DNA from: Ustilago trichophora | Lineage: Eukaryota; Basidiomycota; Ustilaginomycetes; Ustilaginales; Ustilaginaceae | Assembly (NCBI GenBank): GCA_900323505.1 | Contig: OOIN01000012.1 | Location: 992,001-1,056,000 of the forward strand | Length of the DNA: 64,000 nucleotides | Direction of reading: 5' to 3' | In this document: in pieces, positions 20,835 to 31,841 of the stretch | Position numbering within the stretch: the stretch's first letter is position 1 | Layout of the letters: each line of letters begins with the position of its first letter | Notes under the pieces: model-generated | The model's database searches: none | What the model was told of the DNA's origin: nothing | Seen by the model: only the letters and a program-made list of their open reading frames with translations | Made by a program: the position numbers and the translations under genes

Positions 20835-21772
20835 TTAGCTAGCGGACTTTGAGCTCCCATCGTTTGCGCTGAAGAAGAGACTGAGTGTTTTGCCCCATCG
20901 TCTTCTCCTGGCTTCTTTTTCAGCTTCCGGCTCCATATGCATCACCTGTGTGCTCTGGGATAATACAACAGGTCGGATCCCGAGACCTTCTTGCAATCCT
21001 TGAGTCTCCTGCGTTTTCTCGGGTAGCAAAGGTAGTAAAGCACTTTGAGGGTGTACAGCGTTCCGTACCTCCTGCCACACCTGTGCACTCTGAGTCATCA
21101 TTTCGTGCTGAATGCGCCGAGCATCCTCATAGACCTTCTCCAATCGAAGTCGCCATGACACGAACTCTACTATGAGAGCCTCAGCAATGTCTTTCAGAGT
21201 ACGTTGGCGGAGAGTGAACCGGTACACCTGAGGTTGAAAGCTAGCCAGTCGAAGGAACCCGTCAACTCTAAAAATTGAGGCAAAACGCAACGCGACATCG
21301 CCTCTGTTGAGTCAGATTTGAAGAGCTTGGTGATGGTTGAGATATCTTGTCACTCACTCGGCTTTGTGGGAATTCTTATAGAAGCGCTGATTACTGTAAG
21401 CCCGACGACGTTTTGAAGCAGGCGAAAGGCAAATTTGAAAGAAGAAAGGAAACTTCGTTTTCGTTCAGTCGAAAAGGTCTCGCTGCGACTGGATTACACG
21501 TTCCCTGCTCAGGGCCATGCTCTAAGACGAAAGTACCTGTAAAATCTGTGGAGCCAAGGGTCTAGCTCTGATTGTAGGAATGTTCGCCAGAAGTGTTCGG
21601 TCTCAGGATGATCTGGTATTCGGTTCGGAAGGAATCCATTTTGGACTAACTCCCAGAGGTACTTGACACCGCTGTCGCTGTGTTTGATAGCCAATGGTAG
21701 CGACGAAGGAGAGGGCGCAGCAACAGCCATCGATGTAAGAAGCACGCCTATGAAGAGAAAGGCGGGCAGCAT
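20835..21772 (-). CDS. Candidate secreted effector E7 (array family)
   Basis: Three exons fit in frame: 21537-21772, 21358-21393 (36 nt) and 20835-21303, for 246 residues. In the other genes a third small exon is separate; here its sequence appears fused to the last exon, so one intron is missing. Donors are GTACTT (unusual) and GTGAGT. Exon 1: signal peptide (FLFIGVLLTSMAVAAP), VKYLWELVQNGFLPNR and EHFWRTFLQSELDPWLHRFY, where the usual Gly of the W..FL...G module is replaced. The last exon holds VDGFLRLASFQPQVYRF, a long helix and the ending RRRWGKTLSLFF. It is one of the two longest compact members. Function unknown. Confidence 0.7.
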
Positions 21773-22515
21773 TATAATTCCGGTGAAATATGTTAGATAA
21801 AAAGGAATGGAAGGAGCGAGACAATTGCTTCAGTATCGATGGAGCTGTTCCATGTCGCCAGGATGGTCGGTCTCTCTTTATGCACCAGAAGAGCGCGTTC
21901 TTTCTACTATTCAGCGCCAGGGACTCGGACTGAAGATTTGCTGGTGACTCACAATCGAGTCATTGCTGACATGAGCCACCGCATGTATCGATGCCCTCGC
22001 CAAGATGAAGGCGAGAAGGTACAGTAGCATGACACGTAGGCAAAGCCGACGGAAAGTTTTGATCAAAGCGCAGGAGACCAAGCTCACACCAGAGTCCTGC
22101 GATGATGCGGTGGTCAAAGATCGTGCGCTGACCTCAAGATTAAAGACTGATCCTTCGGGACCGATCGATATCGATTGTTTGGCAGGACATCATTTGACCT
22201 TTGTGGGTCACTGCATCTGGCTTTCGATCAATTGAGAGGGTAAAAGCAGGCTGTGGGAAGGTTCATTATTCGAAACTGACGTTGCAAGGACGGTCTGTGG
22301 GATGAAGACCTCAAACAGGCCACCAAGGAACACGTGGTTTGCTCACATCGATCATCCTTTCAACAAGGTCACGGGGCTCGGTGGTGAGTCAAGCTAGCAT
22401 GGCAAAGGATCAGAAGGGAAGTACAAACTCGTCTAACGAGCAGGGATCGCTTTCTCTGTCATTGCTGAAACGCTATGTGTGCTGTCAGAATACTTTGTAT
22501 GGTCTGAGTGTTTCA
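21773..22515. other. Intergenic; orphan signal-peptide-like frame
   Basis: A minus-strand ATG at 22030 begins LLYLLAFILARASIHAVAH, a good signal peptide, but it stops at 21911 without the family module. It may be a relic exon 1 or chance. A CATAAAGAG box lies near 21880, upstream of E7. Nothing else seen. Confidence 0.45.
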
Positions 22516-23437
22516 TCAAATGTGCTCTCTACTATGGTCCCCTTCAGAGGAGAGACTGAGTGTAGAGCCCCACTCTTTGTACATGGCTAATTGCCTCCTT
22601 CTCTCCGACTCTCTGTTTGCTCGTTCGAGCTCCTTTTGTGCTGCTGCAGCTCTTCTCAACTCCCCTTCAAGTATCAAGCGGTCAAAGACCGCTCGTCGAG
22701 TTTCTGCAAAAGCCCTGATTAGCTCCGCAGCCATCTTGTACTTCAAATATGCTTCACTTGGATTGAAGATGTAGACGTCACCATTGCGAGAGAGGGCAAG
22801 ATCGAGAAATCTGATGTTTGTGTGGTCAATTTTGCGTCAGATAAGTACTGTGAGCAGTTTCAGGTGAAGTAGGTGGCCTTTCAATTCGAGCACTCACCTT
22901 CCTTTGCCAAAAGCCACGGCCCTACGCCTATCATTTATAGAAAAACAAGCTTCGTCATTGTCAGTCACATAGTCATGCTGTAGTAAGCACCATCCTTGTT
23001 TTGATAATCGGTATCACCCACTCATTTCCTGGAAAGTGTTCGCTGAAATATGGCCAAGAAAAGGAATGCAGGACTGTCAGCCCCTCTGATGAAATTCGCA
23101 CAAAGATGCCTTTTCTCCGGTGCCAAAGCCAACATCGGTAAAACTTTGTCCAGAAAGGAAGTTGTTCTTCTACAGCATGTGGAACGCTCGTTGTGACTTA
23201 CTTGTAGCGACTTTGGATCATCACTGTTCCCTTTTCGCGGAGAAAGGTTTGCCAAGCTGCTGTAGCCAGCTCGTTGCCTGGGATTGTATTGTAGAAGAAC
23301 CCTCGTTGAGCATTTTCCCAAAGCCAGGTGATGCCTGGCTCACTGTGCTCAAGAGAGAGTGGTTGTGAGAGCGTGAGTAGAATGACATTGGTCATCGAAA
23401 GAAGAAGACCGAAACACCAAGCCGAGCTTAACGTCAT
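22516..23437 (-). CDS. Candidate secreted effector E8 (array family)
   Basis: Four exons: 23202-23437, 23022-23042 (21 nt), 22898-22927 (30 nt) and 22516-22810, in frame for 193 residues. Donors are GTAAGT, GTGGGT and GTGAGT. The start at 23437 gives a signal peptide (CFGLLLSMTNVILLTLSQP). Exon 1 continues with ITWLWENAQRGFFYN and AAWQTFLREKGTVMIQSRY. The last exon reads FLDLALSRNGDVYIFNP, a basic/acidic helix rich in Arg, Glu and Ala, then YKEWGSTLSLSSEG. The C-terminal W-G-x-x-L-S-L motif is shared with E7, E9, E10 and E11. Secreted, probably helical; role unknown. Confidence 0.76.
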
Positions 23438-24551
23438 TGGTCTATAGGATCTACTAGGATATTGAGCGACGAATGAGTGGTGATGGAGATACTCCAGTAG
23501 AGAATGTCTTGGCATAAAGACGAGAAGGGGATGGGATAGAAAGAGCGCATCGAAGCTTAAGTACACAAACGGCCGCATCCATTGAACACTGGGGCTGGAC
23601 AGCTTCATCTTACCGCGAAAGGGCCACTTCTGCCTCATCATACTCATCGATGTCGCTTTGTTGTACTCCTGTCTGAAGGCATATTCATCCCTTCAAGCGG
23701 GTCTCTGTTATGCAAGGTCTATAGGTAGTACGACTTTCAAATTTGGCACAGAAGACAGATCTCATTCCGTCGTGTTGCAAGTCACACTGCCTGCCGCAAC
23801 TCCTAGCTTACCAAGCTAGTAGTTTTCACATGTTCAGCTTATCACATGACACAAGAGCCAATACGACGACCTCCGTTCACTATAACCAGCGATATTGCAA
23901 TGTCCAATCGCACTTTGTTCTGAAGCTCCTCTCACTTTCTTTTCCCCTTTCTTCCAGCGAGGACACTACATGGAATCAAAAGGCTGGTGAGGAAGAGGGA
24001 GCGTAAAGATATAGGGTCGTCTGGCCAGATGACCTTCGTTGGTTAAAGATTTTCTTTGATATATTGATCTTAAAAGAAAACAGAATCTAGACGCATGCAA
24101 GTACTGAGTCAAGGAGGTCAAAGCAAATGAAGAAAAGGGGATGGATGAAGCGGTGGGTCAAGCTTTGCGGCCTCGTTCTCAGACAACTATCCCACCATCG
24201 TGTGAACTCGGCATTCGGTCCGATTGACTGCTTAGTAGAAATTCCAGATCAGGAGTTTCACTCCTTTCATCTAACAAGTCGGAGTCTGTATGCGCATGTT
24301 GCACTGTCTACAGGATGGGTTGCCCCTTGAGATCCAACCCAGGTTCTACTAGCTGTTGATAGAATCCAAGACAACCGTTGGCAACAGCGCGGGAAGATCA
24401 GTTACCAAAACAAATTGCAGACAACCTGCTGTGTGACTGAGAAACAACGGTGACAGGATCAGAATATCTGGCAGATTTGCGGGCGAAAGGCATACATAGC
24501 ATCAGACAGAAGTCCAAACCTTCGACATGCTGTGGAAGTTCCTGTTCACTA
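23438..24551. other. Intergenic, no gene seen
   Basis: Between E8 and E9. Only short open frames on either strand, none with family features. No repeat seen. Confidence 0.5.
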
Positions 24552-25357
24552 TCAGTAACCGCTGGCTCCTGGACCGATGCTGAGCATCGTTCCCCACTCT
24601 TTCCGCTTTCTTGCCTTCTGAGCCTGTCGAGCTCTGTCTTCCTCGACAGCGTTCCGAATAATTTCGAAGTGGGATTTAGAGGCGGCTCTAGAAGCTTTGG
24701 CTGTGTATTGCTGCTCGGCAAAGGCCTCTGCGAGCGAAATTGCGACCTTTTGCTTATCTGGCCATCCGCTAGGATCAAAAAGATATGGTTGATCTTTGCT
24801 AAACGTGACTAGCTGTAGAAATCTGTTGGCAAAGGACGTACATCGCGATCAGATTGCAACGTCTCTCAAGTCAATCAGCACTCATCTATCACTTACCTAG
24901 TCATACCATATCTCACCGAAGTCGTTATCTTGGTTGTCTTGCTGATGAGAACAAGCACATCTTCATATCAGCGGCTTGCGTTGAACGTGGAAGGGAGGAG
25001 GCAAAAGATTGCACTTACAAGTCAGGGCCGAACCTTTTTCTGATCGTCAATGAACACAGGCACCATCAGCGATCGCTCAGCAACGATACGTAGTCACCTA
25101 AGTCAAGCTTACTTGTAGTAGTCTTCGACAATGCGTTTGCCTTTAGAGATAAGAAAGGTGGCCCAAGATGATTGAAGGTGATTATACCTCTGAGGAAGTT
25201 TATTGGCGAACTGCCCATTCCAAGCTGAGTCCCAGATGTATTGTATACCTTCCTCGCTTTCGGTAACGCTCGCTGGAGGATTTCGCGGAAGCCAGCAAGC
25301 AGCAAGGCCTGTAAAGACGAGCATGAGGACAAGGTAAGACGATTCAAAAAGCCTCAT
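24552..25357 (-). CDS. Candidate secreted effector E9 (array family)
   Basis: Four exons: 25113-25357, 25019-25039 (21 nt), 24897-24941 (45 nt) and 24552-24822, in frame for 193 residues. Donors are GTAAGC, GTAAGT and GTAAGT; introns are only 73-77 nt. Exon 1: signal peptide (YLVLMLVFTGLAACWLP), IQYIWDSAWNGQFANK and SSWATFLISKGKRIVEDYY. Small exons contribute KKRFGPD and KTTKITTSVRYGMT. The last exon gives RFLQLVTFSKDQPYLFDP, a helix with AEAFAEQQYTAKASRAA, then RKEWGTMLSIGPGASGY before the stop. Typical member of the W-G-x-x-L-S subfamily. An A/T box lies about 75 bp upstream (25427-25436). Function unknown. Confidence 0.77.
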
Positions 25358-26275
25358 TCGAACAGATTCGTCACAGACGGATGCTATGGAGACCTATGTA
25401 GATCCCAAACGGGAAAATAAGGCGGCTAGATATATTCAGAGGTGAAACTGGCACGGACTATGGCCTGGAATCTAGGGCTGACTCCAGGTTACCAATGAAG
25501 CTTACTTGAGCCTTCAATGACACATGAAGGGGAATCATGGTGTACGCGAGAGAACCAATCGGCCCTTTCTCGACTTGCTCTCAGCTCCTGTGCTCTAGTT
25601 TTCGCAGTCATATTATATCTACTGGTCAAAGAGTATCAAGGGATTGGTGGCACCGACACTCGATCGAAAATTCCTGAGTTTGTTCCCACAGTTTTTTCGA
25701 GCATCGTCACCGATCGAGCAGCGTGGACTGAGCGCGACTCGAGAGCTCTTACTTCTCACGCACCGATCATGCTCCTGAGAAGTCCGTTTCAGCTGCATGA
25801 GTCCCATTTAATTGAGCAAGGTGGGCGCTTGAGTCCCAGGGCATCCTCTATTCCATTCACTCTGTTCGGGCGTTCAGAGAACTTCTGACGAACCATTGTT
25901 TTGCTAGCAGCTGGAATCGCAAAGTCCTGCATTGCGGCTTCTCTGCCAGGCCCTTGTCTGTAGTAGCGTTCAACTAATCGGAGAATGATACATTTGTCAA
26001 TAGCACAGCCATAAGCCCAGGCTCACTCACGGGAGCAAACTTCCACTCGTCACTCAGTGATTCAGTGATGGTAAAATGAACTTCTAATATTCTCGAGAAC
26101 TTTTGAGCCCTATGTGCTTGGCATTGGAGGTGAACGCCAGTTGAAGGATCGGTGTGGGCTCAGCCTCATTGAGTGATTTGAAAGCAACTATATCAAGCAT
26201 AGCGTACGTGCCAAGACCGTTTGCAAAGGGTGCTTGATGATGGATCTTTTTTGCGTTCTCGAAAGCCTGCGGCTG
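25358..26275. other. Intergenic, no gene seen
   Basis: Between E9 and E10. Short open frames only; nothing recognisable besides the A/T-rich box upstream of E9. Confidence 0.5.
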
Positions 26276-27038
26276 TCAAAAGTGGCTGGGACCAGGTCCT
26301 TCGCGACCAAGGCTGAGATTCCGTCCCCATTGCTTCCTTTTTTCAGCCTCCTCCCGGGCAGCAGCTTCAGCTGCGGCCGCCTGTTGCGCACGAATTGCTT
26401 CTACTTTCTGATGTGCAAACAAATTTACGAGTGCTTTGAACGTATGCACCTTGACCGAAGAGAGTGTGTCAACTTCAATATACTTATCGCCCTGCAACGT
26501 GACTGCTCTTAAGATTCTGTTGAAAAGAGTAATATCAGTGAGTTGTTAGCTGAAAACCATAGTGTTAGAAGCATCCTCACCTGTCCTTTCCATGCAAGTA
26601 AGCTTGATTCCTGCAGGTGAGTGATTCATAAGAAGAGCAAAGAGTCAGCAATCTACTCAAATTGATGGCCTCTGACTTCCATCGGTGTGATGTACTCACT
26701 CTGTGAATCCCCTTTTTTGGAGGATGTTGCGAAAGGCTTTGTGTGAGCATTTTTCCAAGCACAAGCAAGACGAGGGCAGCTGGGTGAGAAACCTACTTGT
26801 ACATGTCATCGACGACACGTTTGCCATCTCTGAGCAGGAAGCCCTCCCACTCCATCTGATCGTGCCAAAGCTCGCGTGGAAGAAGGGTGGAGAAGCGTCC
26901 TTGACTCGCTTCCGACCGCAGATAATCAATGGTTGGAATTCCCGCACCGATGCCTTCAGAAAACCTAGGAAGAGCTGCGGCAACGAAACTAGCAACGGCT
27001 ACCAAGAGGTAAATCAAGGAAAGTTGGAAGGCCTTCAT
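26276..27038 (-). CDS. Candidate secreted effector E10 (array family)
   Basis: Four exons: 26797-27038, 26700-26711 (12 nt, weak acceptor after an A run), 26581-26610 (30 nt) and 26276-26516, in frame for 174 residues. Donors are GTAGGT, GTGAGT and GTGAGG. Signal peptide (FQLSLIYLLVAVASFVAAAL), then TIDYLRSEASQGRFST and MEWEGFLLRDGKRVVDDMY. The last exon: ILRAVTLQGDKYIEVD, a long Ala/Glu-rich coiled-coil-like helix, then KRKQWGRNLSLGREGPG. The 12-nt exon is the weakest part of the model, although it is the only choice found that keeps the family phase. A TATA box lies 71 bp upstream. Function unknown. Confidence 0.72.
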
Positions 27039-27777
27039 AATGGTGAATGATGACGAGAGACGAATTTGTGTCGCAAAGGCTCGAATGGGCCAATTCAGCG
27101 TGTGTCCTCTATTTATAACACCTCTACGGCCTTTCATATCTCTTCAAACAGCTATGCTGAGGTCAAAACAACAAAATTTTCCTCAGACTGTATGATTCTG
27201 CGCAAAGGACGCAATTTCTTGATTCACCGCAATCAAAACAGCTCCTTACCTCATCAGTGCTAACCTGCAGATTCTAGTTAATTACTCGCACTTGCTGTGA
27301 AGTATCATGCCCACGTCCAATGTGATCTCTGAAAACATCAAGAGGTCGAGTGGGCGCATATCCAATCTCCTACCCAACGATCCCGCTATAGGGGGTCTTA
27401 TGTGACAGAAGCGGGAGGTCCTGGAAGAACTTGACCGTGCAGCACACCATCACGCACAGTTGACCAGCAATGCTCAATTTCATCCTATAGATGCATTGGA
27501 ACTCACTCTCCCGTTGAGGAGCCCACCTTCTTCCGAGCGATCACATCCCACACATTATCGATCTTGGTCATATCGATTGCGGGAAGCTCGCAGGTGGGAC
27601 ATTCCACCACAAGAAGTGTGCGAAGATCGGGCTTTTACGGCCTTTATCTTCCGGCCGCTTGGGGACATGTCCAGGCTAAATCAGCCATAACCAATATAGT
27701 CTCAAACGCAAAGTCAGACAAGTATGTACAACGCAATTTGCATATTTAAGACGGACCAAAGGACTTTGCTCGAAGCT
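27039..27777. other. Intergenic, no gene seen
   Basis: Between E10 and E11. Contains the E10 TATA box; no other recognisable content. Confidence 0.5.
27109..27117 (-). promoter_or_regulatory. TATA box of E10
   Basis: TATAAATAG on the minus strand, 71 bp before the E10 start codon; the best TATA match in the array. Confidence 0.55.
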
Positions 27778-28727
27778 TCAGGCGTTGCTGGGACCAGCAT
27801 CCATACCCAGAGTCAGCAATTTTCCCCATTCTTTTCGCTCCAATAATTCAGCCTGCCGAGCGAGCTCTTTGCGTTTTGCGGCTTCCTCTTCTTTCTTGGC
27901 TTCCTTGACTAGCCTCTCACGTAGACTGGCTTGCGAGGCTAACGTTGCTTTCATTTTTCCCCTTGCTTGCATCTCTTCCCTTGCTCGCATCTCTTCACTT
28001 GCTTGCATTACTTTCCATGCCCGTTTAAGGGCTTGTTGCTCATCAGCAAACGTTTTGATGAGCAACAGTGCCACTACCTTTTTGAATTCGTACTTCTTAG
28101 TATCGTATCGATAGTTGCCATATGCAGTCTTCTGTGCTAGATTGATGAACCTGTCCAGGCTCAACATATTACTCTTGAGTCAGACATTCTTTTTCCGTAG
28201 AATGATACGGCTGCAAATGCGAGCACTTACTTGAACATCCCGTTGTGTTTGTTTTTCCACCTATCAACACATGTATCGAGAACAGACGGGGCGAGTTTGT
28301 AAGAGTGAAGGTCGCCTGGCTGAAGTATACGAAAGCTGTTTAAAATTTTTGACTCACGTGCCATCAGGGAATGCTCTCCTGCTCATCGACAACAGGCAGC
28401 ATGCGGGGTGAGCTAGGAAGGGCCTTTAAAAAGCAAGCGAGGTGCCGCAAGACTTGCTCACCAGTAGTATTCTCGGATTATGCCTTCTCCCTTTTCTTGC
28501 AGAAAGTTGCTCCATTCGAGAGCGATAGGTCCGTACGTTTCGGGGAGTGAGGGACGGAAGAAGCCCTCTTGAGCCGAATGCCAGAGGTCTATCAGTGCTA
28601 CGCCTCCTTCCTGGACACTATCCGGTATGGCAGTACTTTCAGGTATGACAGTCAGGGTGACGGGAGCGATGACATGTCCGACAAGTTGCAACACAGCACC
28701 TATACTTGCCGTCTTGAGAAGAATCAT
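27778..28727 (-). CDS. Candidate secreted effector E11 (array family)
   Basis: Four exons: 28462-28727, 28358-28378 (21 nt), 28231-28260 (30 nt) and 27778-28150, in frame for 229 residues. Donors are GTGAGC, GTGAGT and GTAAGT. Exon 1: hydrophobic leader (LLKTASIGAVLQLVGHVIAP), ALIDLWHSAQEGFFRP and LEWSNFLQEKGEGIIREYY. Small exons add RAFPDG and TWKNKHNGMFK. The last exon opens FINLAQKTAYGNYRYD and continues as a long coiled-coil with repeated EEM/REEMQARGKM-type segments. It ends ERKEWGKLLTLGMDAG. The coiled-coil is the longest in the array and has internal short repeats. It lies head to head with E12, 1.3 kb apart. Confidence 0.77.
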
Positions 28728-30036
28728 TTCGTTAACTGTTAGGAGAGTCAGGTCCGAAGAAGAGGCGATGGTGGGTTGTGGCTCAAAACAGAAATTCAGT
28801 GATGGTCGACACTCTCAATATGGAGAAATCGAGGTCAAGGAAAAGCACTGGCAGTGACATGGCTGTGAGGCCGCTTTGCCGTCTCACCGAGCCAGATGTG
28901 GAACATGCAAGCGTGTCCAATGTCTTCGGCGTCCGGGAACTTCTGTCTACATAGAGAGACTGACTGGCCGTCCTCTGTGGTAGTATGGAAATCTCGGCGA
29001 GGTGGCATATCGAATTCGAGGCTTCATTCAGTGCATATGACTATGATGAACGTCTCAAGACGGAGTAAGGGCTCGAGCTCGGCTACACTTGCTGGGTTTC
29101 CGACTTCTCATCCATCGAAGCGACACTACCAGAGCTCAGCCGACTTCGGGATCCCACCAATGAAGTGGTTTCTGCTTTTCTTCATATCTCTGGTGCATCG
29201 AGTCGACCTCGTAAAATCTCCGACTCAAGGTCGTCCTCGGAACTGTTTCCCGCAGTTCAGCTACACTGTCCGTGCCGTACGATAGTGAATGGATACTGTG
29301 AGCGCACCACTGCCACACGCAAATTGCAGGACGTGGCTCGGTAAACAAAGTCACTAGAGCTACAAGTGTACTTCTTGGAGCTTTCTACCAGAAGTGTTCC
29401 GACGTGACCTCAGAAGTTTGAGATTGTTGAAGTCGCGGATCTAGCGGCAAGGCGGTCCCCGAGAGCAAAGTCGATGTGGGAAAGAAGAAATGTAGATCTT
29501 CGCAGTCTGGTGGAGCCACTCAGACAGAAGCTTCGTATCCAGCTGTTGCAGAATAGAGTATTCGACTGTTGCTCTTTGAATCACCAAGTGATGAAATGCT
29601 CTTCATCATCCCCACGCCACTTTTGGGCTGGTGTGAGCATCGTCCTCATGAGGCGCCCTGTCGATGCCACTCCCCCGGCGATCCTATCCTTTTTCGAAGC
29701 GTCAAGACTGGCTCAGTATCGACCGGAAAGACTGCCGAAACTGTAATCGGTGTCTAGGGCGGATATCGCGCTTTCGACCTCGGTGCGTAAGCGCAATGTA
29801 GTGGAATGGGCAGGCAGTCAAAGACACGACATCGCCCCGGAGAGGTCCAGCGCCGAGGAAGGTAGCGGTCAACCTGGTCCTATCTGATGTGACAGAAAAC
29901 GGGGATATAAGGCGTGAGAACTTCGTCTGCGGGAGGAGGCTTTCCTTCATCCAAGCATTTTTGGCATTTTTAGGCAACGCACGCACTCTTTTCTTCACCG
30001 AGCCAAACCTCGAACAGTGCAACCTTGTGTCACTTT
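28728..30036. other. Bidirectional upstream region of E11 and E12
   Basis: 1.3 kb between the divergent E11 and E12 start codons. No gene or repeat recognised; may hold shared regulatory sites. Confidence 0.5.
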
Positions 30037-31704
30037 ATGCGTCCCTTTCTGTCGTTCTGTCTCGCCCTTGTGGTGTTCCTGTCATGGGTCCATCTTGCTG
30101 TTGCCACCGATTCAAGCAGCGATGAGGGGCCCGGTAATGGTTATGCCGACGAGGATGAACTTGCATCGCGCTCCTCTCGCCGAGGACATTTCATCTCCAC
30201 CGACAACGCGGTTCACTTGCGGGACAGTCAGCTGCTCCATCCTCACCATGCTCCTCCTCCTAAACGTTTGTCGATGCCCCACCCTGCGCTGGGAATGCTT
30301 CGGCCCGCCGCTAGTAGACATGGAGGTTCCAAGGTCAAGGCAGAGCCTTCTTCGAGTCAATTCGCTCAAAGCTCCAATAGACCGCAGCCGCACCCCGCGC
30401 TGCCAGCGATGCGGTTGCAAGAGGCCGAGCGAGCACTGATCAGGGGTAGAGTACGCAGGATCATGGATGAGAATGGCGAAACCAGCGGGTTTTCTGAGCC
30501 GCATTCGACTCCGATGCGGCAGCGCGGAACGCAGAGGAGGATAAGGAGGATGCGATATCTACGTGATCTTGAGACGGGAGACGAGGCGGAGAGGACGGAG
30601 AGGACGGAGAACGGGCATACGAGCATGCCAAGGGGCCGTGAGCGTCATCGCCAACCTGACAGACGCACCTTTTTCACGGACCAGCTGTCTTCTTCTCCTT
30701 CCCCGCCTTCTTCTGCGGCTGAACCTCTCCCGCCGTCTTCTCCGCTTCCATCGAGAAATCTCTTTCCGACTGAATCCCTTCGAGCTCCTCACGTCCCGTC
30801 CTCTTCGATTTGGATCTCCTCGAGACACCACAACAACCTAAATGGCGTCCCCGTTGGTGAGCCAGGGATGGCGTCGGCAGCTCTACGATCACCTCTGCCA
30901 CCTTGGGACCCTCTGCTCGCTCGTTTCTTCCAATCATACACCCCTACCACCCGCTCACCTCAGGGGATGTATAGTGTAGGAGGGTTGAGATATGGAGAAA
31001 TCCCCTCATCGCCTCGCCTACCGGACCCCCCACGCCAGCTGCCTCCCGGAGCGGGGAGTGCCAGAGTGCTCATCCCCGAGGAACCCCTTTATAGGAATTC
31101 GAACGCAGACTATAGGGCGCGTGTCTACGCAATCGCGCTCGAGGACGTGCATAATCCGATGATCAAAATGACGTCGGCACAAGAGGCGAAGCGATTGTAC
31201 CATGAGGAGGCAGAAGAGATCAGGAAGAGGATTGATCAGAAGAAAGAACTGCCGTTGTATACTTCGGAAGAGTGGAGGCAATTCGTCGCTGAGCAAGGGT
31301 CGGAGGCTTTGCTACAACATCATGTTCCGTGAGTATCAGCATGACCTTCCCGGCTTTGCGATTCGAGGATTGAGGAACTAACAGATGGTGTAAGTATTCT
31401 TTCAGGAGAACAATCAACATCGGTTTGGACGCAGACATTATTCAAGCCGAGCAGAGGTGAGCTTCTTCTCGATTCCGTGCACTTTTGGCGAAGTTATAGA
31501 AAAGCTCAAAGTGCTGACACAGAATCTGATTTTGTTGCTGGTTGGTACAGATTGGCGAACGCGATCCATCCTAACAGCCTACAACAGCAAGCAGTCATCC
31601 CGTTGCGCAGCAGACATGAGCAAATTGCAGCCAACTACCTCGTCACTTGGTGGACCGCGTCACACGAAAAGATTCTGGACGAGGCGTTGGTACACGCGCC
31701 CTGA
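30037..31704 (+). CDS. Candidate secreted effector E12, long divergent member
   Basis: Three exons: 30037-31328, 31406-31456 (51 nt) and 31551-31704, in frame for 498 residues. Donors are GTGAGT and GTGAGC. Signal peptide (FLSFCLALVVFLSWVHLAVA) is followed by about 320 residues rich in Ser, Pro and Arg, probably disordered. Exon 1 then ends with the family module EEWRQFVAEQGSEALLQHH and the same splice phase as E1-E11. The last exon, RLANAIHPNSLQQQAVIPL then ANYLVTWWTASHEKILDEAL, matches the short last exon of E6. So this is a family member with a very large insertion between signal peptide and core. It is the only plus-strand copy. The frame extends 12 nt upstream but without ATG. Confidence 0.72.
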
Positions 31705-31841
31705 TCGACTCAACTCGTCGCTTTTCGCAGCGGTCTTCGTTAGCTGTGCATCGTCCTGTTCGTAATGTGCCATACAGCGAATTCGATGCGACCGCAGTCG
31801 AAACAGTAGATACGTCTGAACATGTATGAGTCGTAGCGAGC

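Noticed and set aside
24127..24330. Plus-strand frame of 67 codons in the E8-E9 gap
   Set aside because: No signal peptide, no family module, ordinary length for chance.
7610..31704. CRISPR-like or other prokaryotic repeat system as explanation of the repeated pattern
   Set aside because: The repetition is at protein and exon level with diverged DNA; no short direct repeats with spacers are present and the genome is fungal.
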